Shown piece by piece: positions 1 through 8,905 of a DNA stretch of 8,983 nucleotides (positions within the stretch are counted from its first letter, which is position 1; each line of letters opens with the position of its first letter). Below the pieces are notes generated by a model that did not search any database, was not told where the DNA came from, and worked only from the letters and a program-made list of their open reading frames with translations. A program made the position numbers and the translations under genes. This DNA is from Planctomycetota bacterium (GTDB lineage Bacteria > Planctomycetota > Planctomycetia > Pirellulales > Pirellulaceae), in NCBI GenBank assembly GCA_029259935.1, contig JAJDEH010000162.1, forward strand, positions 1 through 8,983, read 5' to 3'.

Positions 1-123
1 TTGTGGGACAACCTGCGATCCCACTTTCGCCATTTCAAGTTCACCTCGATGCAGCATCTCTACGAAGTCATACTGCACGACTTGGCCAAGGAACTTCCCG
101 CACCGCAGGTGGACACCTCGTAA
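1..123 (+). CDS. 3' end of an unidentified gene (possible IS630-type transposase C-terminus)
   Basis: Frame 1 is open from the window edge to a TAA at 121-123 and gives 40 residues, beginning LWDNLRSHFRHFKF and ending in PQVDTS. The start lies outside the window. The pattern Leu-Trp, then Leu-Arg, then aromatic/basic residues, then a Leu/Ile-spaced amphipathic helix resembles the C-terminal segment that follows the last catalytic Glu in DDE transposases of the IS630 type. The conserved Asn-Pro-x-Glu motif that would settle this is upstream and not visible. No terminal inverted repeat is evident just downstream. It could equally be another helical protein, so the function is left open. That it is coding is likely but rests on one short frame. 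Confidence 0.4.
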   Translation: MWDNLRSHFRHFKFTSMQHLYEVILHDLAKELPAPQVDTS

Positions 124-730
124 CGGTCTCGCCGGAATCGCCGCCTTGACGATCCCCTCACGACGGACGCCCTCTCCTTTGCGACCTGCAAGCGTTTCCG
201 CGGCCCCCCTGCGCACACGACGCCTCCACCGACTCAAAGAGACGTTCCGCCCCGCCTCGCTTGAAACAACGTCGAGTCTCCAAATTCACCCACTTGCCGC
301 ATTTCCCCCTAGGTATCGCACGCTCGCATCGCGACTGGTCTCCCTCGCCACGCCTCGAAGCAAATCCACTAACACACCGGGAATTGCTGGCTAATCGTCC
401 ACCGATCGTTGCGTTGTTTTCCAATAAACGTCTTTGATTCATCTTCCGCCCTCGGTAGTAGATGGAGTGATATTGGCAGTGGTCAATCCAGAAAAACAGC
501 CTGCTTCGGTTTGGTTAGTTAACCAATATCCGAATGAACGCGACGAGTTGTGAGAGTTCTGCCTACAACGCCCTGGGAACTTGCAACCAAGTCCAACCCC
601 CCTTATATCTTGAATATAACGGTTACGACGATTCTGTCAATGAGATAATTGTCCAGGCAAGGGCTCATCTTGATGCCCCTTGACCATACGTGCGACCGTC
701 ACGCCGGATTATTCGCGACTAGAGTCAATC
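124..730. other. Gene-free stretch, no convincing coding sequence
   Basis: I see no supported gene here. The short frames present on both strands are Arg/Ser/Pro-rich or Arg/Gly/Cys-rich, overlap each other, and resemble no known family. Base composition changes along the stretch: the part up to about 400 is C-rich on the + strand, while about 400-660 is clearly more A/T-rich. A palindrome at 511-526 is listed separately. Lack of coding sense together with the downstream repeat array suggests a decayed or insertion-prone intergenic region. Confidence 0.5.
511..526. repeat. Perfect inverted repeat, 7-bp arms, 2-bp spacer
   Basis: The 16 bases read TTGGTTA-GT-TAACCAA, a perfect dyad with 7-bp arms. 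It lies in the A/T-rich part of the gene-free stretch and is not followed by a T run, so it does not look like a terminator. A dyad of this size could bind a dimeric regulator, but there is no adjacent gene start for it to control. The symmetry is certain; any role is guesswork. Confidence 0.35.
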
Positions 731-747
731 ATGGGACTGGCTCCGAG
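731..747 (-). repeat. Orphan arm of the array's repeat, inverted orientation
   Basis: Seventeen bases starting ATGGGACTGGCTCC match exactly the reverse complement of the right arm of the hairpin units in the downstream array (for example 1054-1070). The copy is 250 bp from the array and in inverted orientation. A weak partner, CTCGGTGCC at 958-966, resembles the complement of a left arm and sits just before the array. The stretch 731-966 may therefore be a decayed or interrupted element of the same family. Confidence 0.6.
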
Positions 748-970
748 ATTTTTGTCTTGTGCGGCTGTTTCGGTGGGTGCAGTCAGCTCAGTAGTAAGAT
801 GCTAGCTGCGTTTTTAAGGCGGAAACGACGCAATTTGATCATCTGGCGGTGGTCGGGTGTTCATTTTTCCGATGTGCCGTGGCAACGGAGAGATTCGTGC
901 GGGAAACGCTGAAGAGACGTGCTACCAGGCTGACTGCACCCGTTTCGGTGGTGGCGACTCGGTGCCAGGA

Positions 971-1538
971 TGGGCCGTTCGCAAAGTAGGCCGTTCGCAA
1001 AATGGGACAGGCACCGAGACTTCACCTTCTATTCCGCTGCCAAGGGAATCTTGCTCGGAGCCAGTCCCATATTGCGAACTACGCGTGAACACTATTGGGA
1101 CAGGCACCGGGGCTTCACCTTCTATTCCGCTGCCAAAGGGGAACTTGCTCGGAGCCAGTCCCATATTGCGAACTACGCGTGAACACTATTGGGATGGGCA
1201 CCGAGACTTCACCTACTATTCCGCTGCCAAAGGGGAACCTGCTCGGAGCCAGAATGGGCCGTTCGCAAAGTAGGCCGTTCGCAAAATGGGACAGGCACCG
1301 AGACTTCACCTTCTATTCCGCTGCCAAGGGAAACTTGCTCGGAGCCAGTCCCATATTGCGAACTACGCGTGAACACTATTGGGATGGGCACCGGGGCTTC
1401 ACCTTCTATTCCGCTGCCAAGGGGTAGCTTGCTCGGAGCCAGTCCCCTATTGCGAACTACGCGTGAACACTATTGGGACGGATACCGAGACTTCACCTTA
1501 CTATTCCGCTGCCAAGGAGAAGCTTGTTCGGAGCCAGT
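971..1538. repeat. 284-bp tandem duplication of a three-hairpin block
   Basis: Block one (about 971-1254) recurs as block two (1255-1538). The offset is exactly 284 bp at each landmark: the 16-bp repeat pair at 973 and 1257, and hairpin starts 1004/1288, 1097/1381 and 1191/1475. The copies differ by scattered substitutions and about one single-base indel near the end. The junction cut away the end of unit 3, which reads into the head of block two at about 1252-1255 instead of finishing in GTCCC. The array therefore first grew by single units of 93-94 bp and later by duplication of a triple. Confidence 0.8.
973..1004. repeat. Tandem 16-bp direct repeat at the head of the array
   Basis: Two adjacent 16-bp copies start with the same 13 bases, GGCCGTTCGCAAA, and differ only in the last three. 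The whole pair recurs at 1257-1288. The core GTTCGCAA is the reverse complement of the TTGCGAAC that follows the right arms of the hairpin units, so this piece extends the left arm of unit 1 and unit 4. Confidence 0.7.
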
Positions 1539-1540
1539 CG
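1004..1540. repeat. REP/BIME-like array of six hairpin units
   Basis: Six units start at 1004, 1097, 1191, 1288, 1381 and 1475. Each begins GGGA(C/T).GG and in complete units ends CTCGGAGCCAGTCCC about 65 bp later. The left arm GGGACAGGCACCGAG of unit 1 pairs with the right arm at 13 of 15 positions. Units are separated by a 28-bp linker containing TTGCGAAC and ACGCGTGAAC. In units 1 and 4 the pairing extends through the flanks to 26-bp arms (993-1018 with 1054-1079, and +284) with three mismatches, all A opposite A in the folded strand. Units 2 and 5 share CCGGGGCTTC where the others have CCGAGACTTC. The array sits between two convergent genes, the classic place for REP elements. Frames through it are open but encode only the repeat. 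It is not CRISPR: there are no unique spacers. Confidence 0.8.
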
Positions 1541-1634
1541 CAATTTGTGAAATCTTCCAGCCGCCCTCGCTGAATGATCTGGGTGGGATGACTCGGCGGC
1601 AGGTCGGTCCTTTCCCGTTTTTTTTCTTTTCGCT
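1541..1634. other. Spacer between the array and the bioD 3' end, with a T-rich run
   Basis: This spacer holds a + strand run of eight T, then C and four more T (about 1618-1630), just past the bioD stop. Its polarity suits termination of + strand transcripts leaving the array, not of bioD. No strong stem precedes it, only weak GC-rich symmetry around 1590-1610. bioD read-through would meet the hairpins of the array, which could protect or end its mRNA. No gene is seen. Confidence 0.3.
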
Positions 1635-4323
<2,689 letters not shown>

Positions 4324-4334
4324 CGATTGGAAAC

Positions 4335-4349
4335 CGCGACCCTGTCGCG
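4335..4349. terminator. Weak hairpin between convergent aguA and the M-domain gene
   Basis: CGCGAC-CCT-GTCGCG forms a 6-bp GC-rich stem with a 3-base loop in the 48-bp gap between the two convergent stop codons. No T run follows on either strand, so it is not a standard intrinsic terminator. It could act as a bidirectional transcript end or be chance. Confidence 0.25.
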
Positions 4350-4371
4350 CCACCGTAACACAAAGGTTCGC

Positions 4372-4797
4372 CTAGCGCGCGGCCGTGATCTCCAGTCCAC
4401 ACCAAGGGCATTTGCCGGCGAGCACACTTCGATGATAGGAATCGCAGACTTCAGGAGTTGGCCGAACAGTCAGGGGAACTGAAGTATGGAGCCCTCCCAA
4501 CTGCGACTGAAACTCGGCCAACAACTTCCACAGAGTTTTTTGCAATACCCCCGCACCGCTGGCGATTCGGTGAATCCTCGACTTATCGAGAAGCAGTGCC
4601 GGATACCGTCGCTCGTGGCTTGTCATCGAGTCGATCGCCGCAATGAACTCGCGCTTGCTAAGTAGAAAAGCACTGAGCCGTTTGCAACCTCTCAGTTCCT
4701 CGATATGGCTCATTCCTGTAATAATTTGCTCAAAACCATGGACGCTCAAAATCAGCAATCGGCGGTATTCGTTGAGATCACTTAACACGTCCCACAC
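4372..4797 (-). CDS. Stand-alone SRP54/Ffh M-domain-like protein with Cys/His tail
   Basis: This 141-residue protein starts at GTG 4797; an in-frame TGA at 4806-4804 rules out a longer form. Residues 1-100 follow the layout of the Ffh/SRP54 M domain: LSDLNEYRRL...HGFEQIITGM matches the opening helix, and AAIDSMTSHERRYP followed by KSRIHRIASGAG (72-83) and LLAEF matches the family signature I-x-SMT-x2-ER-x2-P ... SR-x2-RIA-x-G-x-G ... LL-x2-F used to bind 4.5S RNA. The NG GTPase domain is absent and the methionine-rich finger loop has few Met. The tail holds Cys118-x3-His122-x7-Cys130-x2-Cys133, a possible zinc site. Function is not known to me. RNA or peptide binding, or a helix-turn-helix-like role, is inference. 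It is convergent with aguA and divergent from the PSD1 gene. Confidence 0.7.
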   Translation of the reverse strand: MWDVLSDLNEYRRLLILSVHGFEQIITGMSHIEELRGCKRLSAFLLSKREFIAAIDSMTSHERRYPALLLDKSRIHRIASGAGVLQKTLWKLLAEFQSQLGGLHTSVPLTVRPTPEVCDSYHRSVLAGKCPWCGLEITAAR

Positions 4798-5011
4798 CGA
4801 CTTTCAAATAGACAAGCTGCGTTTTGTATGCTTCGCCCTCTGGAGTTGATTGTGGCGTCCCGCTGAGGACTTCGCAACAAGCATTAGGCGGTCCGCCCGC
4901 CCTTTGTAACATGTTGGTGCTGAACAAGATTCTGCACTAGAATGGAGGGCTGAAAGCGTCCCATCCGCCAATCCCCAGCCGGTCCCATTTTCTCCCCCCC
5001 GATAGTCACCA
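4798..5011. other. Divergent intergenic region upstream of the PSD1 gene
   Basis: This 214-bp stretch separates the starts of the M-domain gene (minus) and the PSD1 gene (plus). It contains no gene. A possible + strand promoter at 4914-4943 is listed separately. The last 60 bases before the PSD1 start are C-rich and lack a purine-rich Shine-Dalgarno sequence, which is common in Planctomycetes. Confidence 0.5.
4914..4943 (+). promoter_or_regulatory. Possible sigma-70-type promoter for the PSD1-DUF1501 operon
   Basis: TTGGTG (4914-4919) and TAGAAT (4938-4943) are 18 bp apart. The -10 matches TATAAT at five of six positions, while the -35 shares only TTG. A start near 4950 would give a leader of about 60 nt to the ATG at 5012. 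Position and spacing fit, but one strong hexamer is weak evidence. Confidence 0.3.
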
Positions 5012-7429
5012 ATGCAATTTCGATTCGTAGGTCGTGTTGCTCGCCTTTGCCGGGCCTCGGAGTATTTCCAAGCTGATCGCGCGCGTCGCGCTCTGGCCGT
5101 GGCCGTAGTGGCGATTGTTTCGTTGTGGGTGACCAGTGTCGCGCGGGCGGGCGACGATCCACGAGGAGCCACTTTCTTTGAAAAGAAGATTCGGCCGCTG
5201 CTGGTTACGCATTGTTACGAATGCCATTCGGAAAAAGCGAATGAGCAGCAGGGTGGATTGTTGCTCGATCGCCAGTCGGGTTGGCTCAAAGGGGGCGATT
5301 CCGACAAGGCGGTCGTGCCGGGCGATGCGGATGCTTCGCTGCTGATTCGAGCGGTGCGCTACGACAATGAAGACTTGCAGATGCCGCCCGACGAGCCACT
5401 GCACGCGGATCAGATTCGCCTGCTCGAACAATGGGTGCGGCGAGGCGCCCCCGGGCCGGCGGAAGATTTGGGAAATACGGAATTTTCGCGACTGGGCGAC
5501 CAAGACTATCTGTTCGACAAAGCCAAAGACCATTGGGCGTATCAACCGGTCCGCGCGCCGGTGCCTCCCCAAGCCGCCGATCCGCTGTGGAATCAGCATC
5601 CCATCGACCAGTTTGTTTACGCCGGTTTGACGAAGGATAACTTAACGCCGTCGCCAGAGGCCGAGGCGGCAACGCTGCTGCGCCGGCTTTCCTTTGACCT
5701 GACCGGGTTGCCACCGACACGAGAGGGCGTGCGGCAATTCGTGGCCGCGGCCGCCCAGGATCGGCCGGTCGCGATAGTTGAAGTGATCGGCCGGCTGCTC
5801 GAATTGCCGGGATTTGGCGAGCACTTTGGCCGGATGTGGCTGGACGTCGCCCGCTATGCCGACACCGACAGCTTTTATCGTCCCGATACCCGCACGCCGC
5901 ACTACTTTCCCTTCGCCTTTACCTACCGGGATTACGTGATCGAGGCTTTCAACCAAGACAAGCCTTTCGATCAATTCGTGCGCGAACAACTGGCCGCCGA
6001 TCTGTTGGGTTTGGACGCGGATGCACCCGAAATCGCCGCGCTTGGATTCTTGGCGGTTGGGCCGCATGCCAATCGCAGTCAGGCCGAGGCACTCGACGAT
6101 TGGATCGACCTTACCACGCGCGGACTGATGGGGATTACGGCGGCTTGTGCCCGTTGTCACGATCACAAGTTCGAGCCCGTGCCGACAGCCGACTACTATG
6201 CGCTGCATGGCGTCTTTTCGTCCATCGCGCGTCCCAACGCGCTGCTGGAAAAGCAATTGCCGAAAATGACGAACTATTCGGCAAGCGACGAAGATCGGGC
6301 CGACTACGAGAAAAAGCGAGCGGCGATCGACGAGAAAATCACCAAGGCCGGCGCGAAAACAGCGGGAGGCAACCGCCGGTCGGTGGCGCAGAAAATCCGC
6401 GAAACCGAACTGGCCGAGCTATTGCTGTTTCATCCGGGCGCTCCCGTGCATGCGATGGTCGTCAAGGAAAAGGCCAAGCCTGTTAATCCCGCCGTGTTCG
6501 TACGCGGTGATCCCACGAATCGGGGCCCGCAAGTTCCGCGACGGTTCCTGAAGATTTTGGATCCCAGCGAGCAGCCGTTTCCCGCCGACGCCAGCGGCCG
6601 CTTGCAACTTGCCAACGAAATCGTCGCCGCCGACAATCCGCTCACCGCCCGCGTGTTCGTCAATCGTGTGTGGGGTTTTTTGATCGGTAGCTATCTTGTC
6701 GAAACTTCGTCCGACTTTGGTTTGCAAGGGGCGGCTCCGACCCATCCCGAGTTGTTGGATTGGCTGGCCCACGACTTCGTGACAAGCGACTGGTCGGTCA
6801 AGCGGTTGGTTCGCAACATCGTGTTGTCGCGAACTTATCAGCAAAGCAGCGAGATTCGTGATGATATGGCCGCGCTCGATCCGATCAATCGGCGTTTGTG
6901 GCGGGCGAATCGAAAACACCTTTCCATCGAAGCGATTCGAGACAGTCTGCTTGCCGTCGCCGGCCAGCTTGATCGCACGCCACGTGGACGAGCGGCTCGT
7001 TTGTGGGGAGACAGCTACACCCGCCGGCGTTCCATTTATGGTTACATCAACCGGTTTAACCTCGACCCGACCTTGCGAGTTTTCGATTTTCCAACTCCGA
7101 TGCGAACTCAGCCCGGACGTGGCGAGAGTATCGTCGCGCCCCAGGCGCTATTTACAATGAATTCGCCCTTTGTCATCGACCAGGCCGTGGCCATCACCAA
7201 ATCGAAGCAGTTCGCGGCATGTGAAACGGCGGAACAACGTGCGACGGAACTGTTCGAGACGATTTTGCAACGCAGCCCCGCGCGGCCGGAGGCCGTTCGG
7301 GTTGTTCGATTCGTCGAACAGCAATCACGGTTCTTCGCGGACCCAAAAAAGAAAACTCAGATAACCTCTCCGTGGCCGCTGGTCGCGCAGTCCTTGTTGA
7401 TGAGCAACGAGTTTCAGTACTTGGATTGA
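5012..7429 (+). CDS. PSCyt1-PSCyt2-PSD1 (DUF1549/DUF1553) c-type cytochrome-like protein
   Basis: This 805-residue exported protein has a basic N-terminus, a hydrophobic segment at about 27-43 and a likely cleavage after Ala46 (VARA|GDD). A PSCyt1 domain (about 52-142) carries the heme motif Cys68-Tyr-Glu-Cys71-His72 with LQMPPDEPL and the closing WVRRGAP. PSCyt2 (about 196-403) begins HPIDQFVYAGL and includes RRLSFDLTGLPPT and a second CxxCH, Cys379 to His383 (CARCHDHKFEP). PSD1 (about 525-790) includes NPLTARVFVNRVW, FGLQGAAPTHPELLDWLA, SRTYQQSS and LLMSNEFQYLD at the end. All three domains are complete. At 805 residues it sits at the short end, with no extra sugar-binding module inserted. 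The family is abundant in Planctomycetes; its biochemical role is unproven, often tied to polysaccharide degradation. It is followed after 33 bp by its usual DUF1501 partner. Confidence 0.92.
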   Translation: MQFRFVGRVARLCRASEYFQADRARRALAVAVVAIVSLWVTSVARAGDDPRGATFFEKKIRPLLVTHCYECHSEKANEQQGGLLLDRQSGWLKGGDSDKAVVPGDADASLLIRAVRYDNEDLQMPPDEPLHADQIRLLEQWVRRGAPGPAEDLGNTEFSRLGDQDYLFDKAKDHWAYQPVRAPVPPQAADPLWNQHPIDQFVYAGLTKDNLTPSPEAEAATLLRRLSFDLTGLPPTREGVRQFVAAAAQDRPVAIVEVIGRLLELPGFGEHFGRMWLDVARYADTDSFYRPDTRTPHYFPFAFTYRDYVIEAFNQDKPFDQFVREQLAADLLGLDADAPEIAALGFLAVGPHANRSQAEALDDWIDLTTRGLMGITAACARCHDHKFEPVPTADYYALHGVFSSIARPNALLEKQLPKMTNYSASDEDRADYEKKRAAIDEKITKAGAKTAGGNRRSVAQKIRETELAELLLFHPGAPVHAMVVKEKAKPVNPAVFVRGDPTNRGPQVPRRFLKILDPSEQPFPADASGRLQLANEIVAADNPLTARVFVNRVWGFLIGSYLVETSSDFGLQGAAPTHPELLDWLAHDFVTSDWSVKRLVRNIVLSRTYQQSSEIRDDMAALDPINRRLWRANRKHLSIEAIRDSLLAVAGQLDRTPRGRAARLWGDSYTRRRSIYGYINRFNLDPTLRVFDFPTPMRTQPGRGESIVAPQALFTMNSPFVIDQAVAITKSKQFAACETAEQRATELFETILQRSPARPEAVRVVRFVEQQSRFFADPKKKTQITSPWPLVAQSLLMSNEFQYLD

Positions 7430-7452
7430 GCCGTGACGCACAGAGAATCGCC

Positions 7453-7456
7453 AGGA
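7453..7456 (+). promoter_or_regulatory. Ribosome binding site deciding the DUF1501 start
   Basis: AGGA lies 6 nt before the ATG at 7463 and supports that start over the upstream in-frame GTG at 7433, which has no such site. Confidence 0.55.
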
Positions 7457-7462
7457 CATCCC

Positions 7463-8905
7463 ATGAGCCAAGAACCAACTTTATCACCGATTACGCGTCG
7501 TAGCTTGCTGCGGAAAGCCGGTTGCGGGATGGGATCGCTGGCGTTTGCCGGGCTGTTGGCGGATGAGGGTGCACTGTCGGCCGCACCAGCCGGCCAGGAC
7601 CCTTTGGCATCTCCGTTGGCGGTTCGCTTGCCCCATTTTCCGGCCAAGGTGAAGCGGGTCATTCATTTGTTCATGAATGGCGGGCCGTCGCAGATCGACA
7701 CGTTCGACCCCAAGCCGCAACTGGCACGGCTCGACGGACAGCCGCTGCCCGATTCGATCAAAAACCGCTTGCAACTCACTCAGCGGAAACGTGTCGGGAC
7801 GATCTTTGCTTCGCCGTTCCGATTCAAGCGCCGCGGCGCAAGCGGAATGGAGATTAGCGAACTGTTTCCGCACGTCGCCAAGCATGCCGACGATCTGTGC
7901 GTGGTGCGGTCGATGGTTGGCGAGGTCGCGAATCATACGCCTGGTTTGTTGTTGACGAACTGTGGACATTCGACGTTGGCACGGCCCAGCATTGGATCTT
8001 GGTTGCTGTACGGGCTGGGAACCGAAAGCCAGGATCTGCCTGGATTTGTCGTACTCTGTCCGACCGGGATGCCGACCGCCCAGTCACGCAACTGGACGAG
8101 CGCTTTCTTGCCGGGTGTCTACCAAGGGACGCACATCGAGACGGAAAACCGCAAGAAGGAACTCATTCCGTACCTCACGCGAGACGACATCCGGCCGGCG
8201 ACGCAGCGCGCCCAAGTCGCCTTGACGCAGTTCTTAAATCAGCGACATCGCGCGGGGCGGCCCGGCGACGAGCGTCTCGAGAGCCGGATCCACTCGATGG
8301 AGTTGGCGTTTCGCATGCAAACGGCCGGGACCGAGGTCTTTGATCTTAGCCAGGAGCCCGCGCACATTCGCGCGATGTACGGCAACACGACTCAAGGCCG
8401 CAACATGCTGATGGCCCGGCGGCTGTCGGAACGCGGAGTACGTTACGTGCAGTGTTATCACGGCGGCGGACAGCCGTGGGACAACCACACCGGCATCGTG
8501 CCGCGTATAAAAAAGCTCTCACAGGAATGCGACCAGCCCATCGCCGCGTTGCTGACCGATCTGAAACAGCGTGGGCTGCTCGACAGCACGCTGGTTATCT
8601 GGGGCGGTGAGATGGGTCGCACGTCGACGATTCAGACTGGTCCCAAGGACCCCAACAAAATAGGTCGCGACCACCACATCGATGGCTATACGATTTGGAT
8701 GGCGGGTGGCGGCATGAAAGGGGGATTCGTGTACGGCACAACCGACGAGTTCGGCCTCGCCGCAGCCGACAACCCGGTTCAGCTTCACGATCTGCACGCC
8801 ACCATTCTGCACCAGATGGGTTTCGATCACAGGCGGCTAACCCTTGGGTTTGGTCACATTTTTTTATTTTTGTCAGTGTCGTTGTTTTGTGTTTTGATTT
8901 TTTGA
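7463..8905 (+). CDS. DUF1501 protein with Tat signal, abnormal C-terminus
   Basis: A 480-residue frame, with about 460 residues of DUF1501, an alkaline-phosphatase/sulfatase-like fold family paired with PSD1 proteins. A twin-arginine signal, TRRSLLRKAG (residues 11-20), and a hydrophobic stretch predict folded export. Family motifs: MNGGPSQIDTFDPK from residue 71, GHSTLARPSIGSWL, HGGGQPWDNHTGI, GGEMGRTSTIQ, GRDHH (401-405) and VQLHDLHATILHQMGFDHRRLT. Asp/His residues in these are probable metal ligands; the substrate is unknown. After Thr460 the sequence departs from the family: the usual closing segment (aromatic-rich GRDFRLTDVHG-type) is missing and a 20-residue Phe/Leu-rich tail encoded by T-rich DNA ends at TGA 8903-8905. 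The gene is therefore probably 3'-truncated by insertion or rearrangement. The GTG at 7433 is a possible but less likely start, because the ATG has AGGA and gives a compact Tat signal. Confidence 0.88.
   Translation: MSQEPTLSPITRRSLLRKAGCGMGSLAFAGLLADEGALSAAPAGQDPLASPLAVRLPHFPAKVKRVIHLFMNGGPSQIDTFDPKPQLARLDGQPLPDSIKNRLQLTQRKRVGTIFASPFRFKRRGASGMEISELFPHVAKHADDLCVVRSMVGEVANHTPGLLLTNCGHSTLARPSIGSWLLYGLGTESQDLPGFVVLCPTGMPTAQSRNWTSAFLPGVYQGTHIETENRKKELIPYLTRDDIRPATQRAQVALTQFLNQRHRAGRPGDERLESRIHSMELAFRMQTAGTEVFDLSQEPAHIRAMYGNTTQGRNMLMARRLSERGVRYVQCYHGGGQPWDNHTGIVPRIKKLSQECDQPIAALLTDLKQRGLLDSTLVIWGGEMGRTSTIQTGPKDPNKIGRDHHIDGYTIWMAGGGMKGGFVYGTTDEFGLAAADNPVQLHDLHATILHQMGFDHRRLTLGFGHIFLFLSVSLFCVLIF
8839..8850. 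repeat. Perfect palindrome at the point where DUF1501 homology ends
   Basis: AACCC-TT-GGGTT is a 5-bp-arm inverted repeat that spans the codon where family resemblance stops (Thr460 at 8840-8842). It could be part of a recombination or insertion end, but short palindromes also arise by chance. Confidence 0.3.

Noticed and set aside
146..442. Overlapping small frames on both strands
   Set aside because: Low-complexity Arg/Ser/Pro or Arg/Gly content, no ribosome site, no recognised motif and full overlap with each other.
649..912. An 87-codon + strand frame
   Set aside because: It runs across the orphan repeat arm at 731-747 and has no recognisable domain; probably chance.
1004..1540. CRISPR array
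   Set aside because: Units are about 65 bp with large hairpins, and the 28-bp linkers are themselves repeated. There are no unique spacers and no cas genes.
1618..1630. T run as a rho-independent terminator of bioD
   Set aside because: The T run is on the + strand, so in the bioD transcript it is an A run; no strong stem adjoins it.
5006..6256. Long minus-strand frames opposite the PSD1 gene
   Set aside because: They are antisense shadows of a gene whose domains are all accounted for on the + strand, and they lack known motifs.
7433..7462. GTG start at 7433 for the DUF1501 gene
   Set aside because: It adds ten residues without homology and has no ribosome site, whereas the ATG at 7463 has AGGA at the right distance and gives a standard Tat signal.
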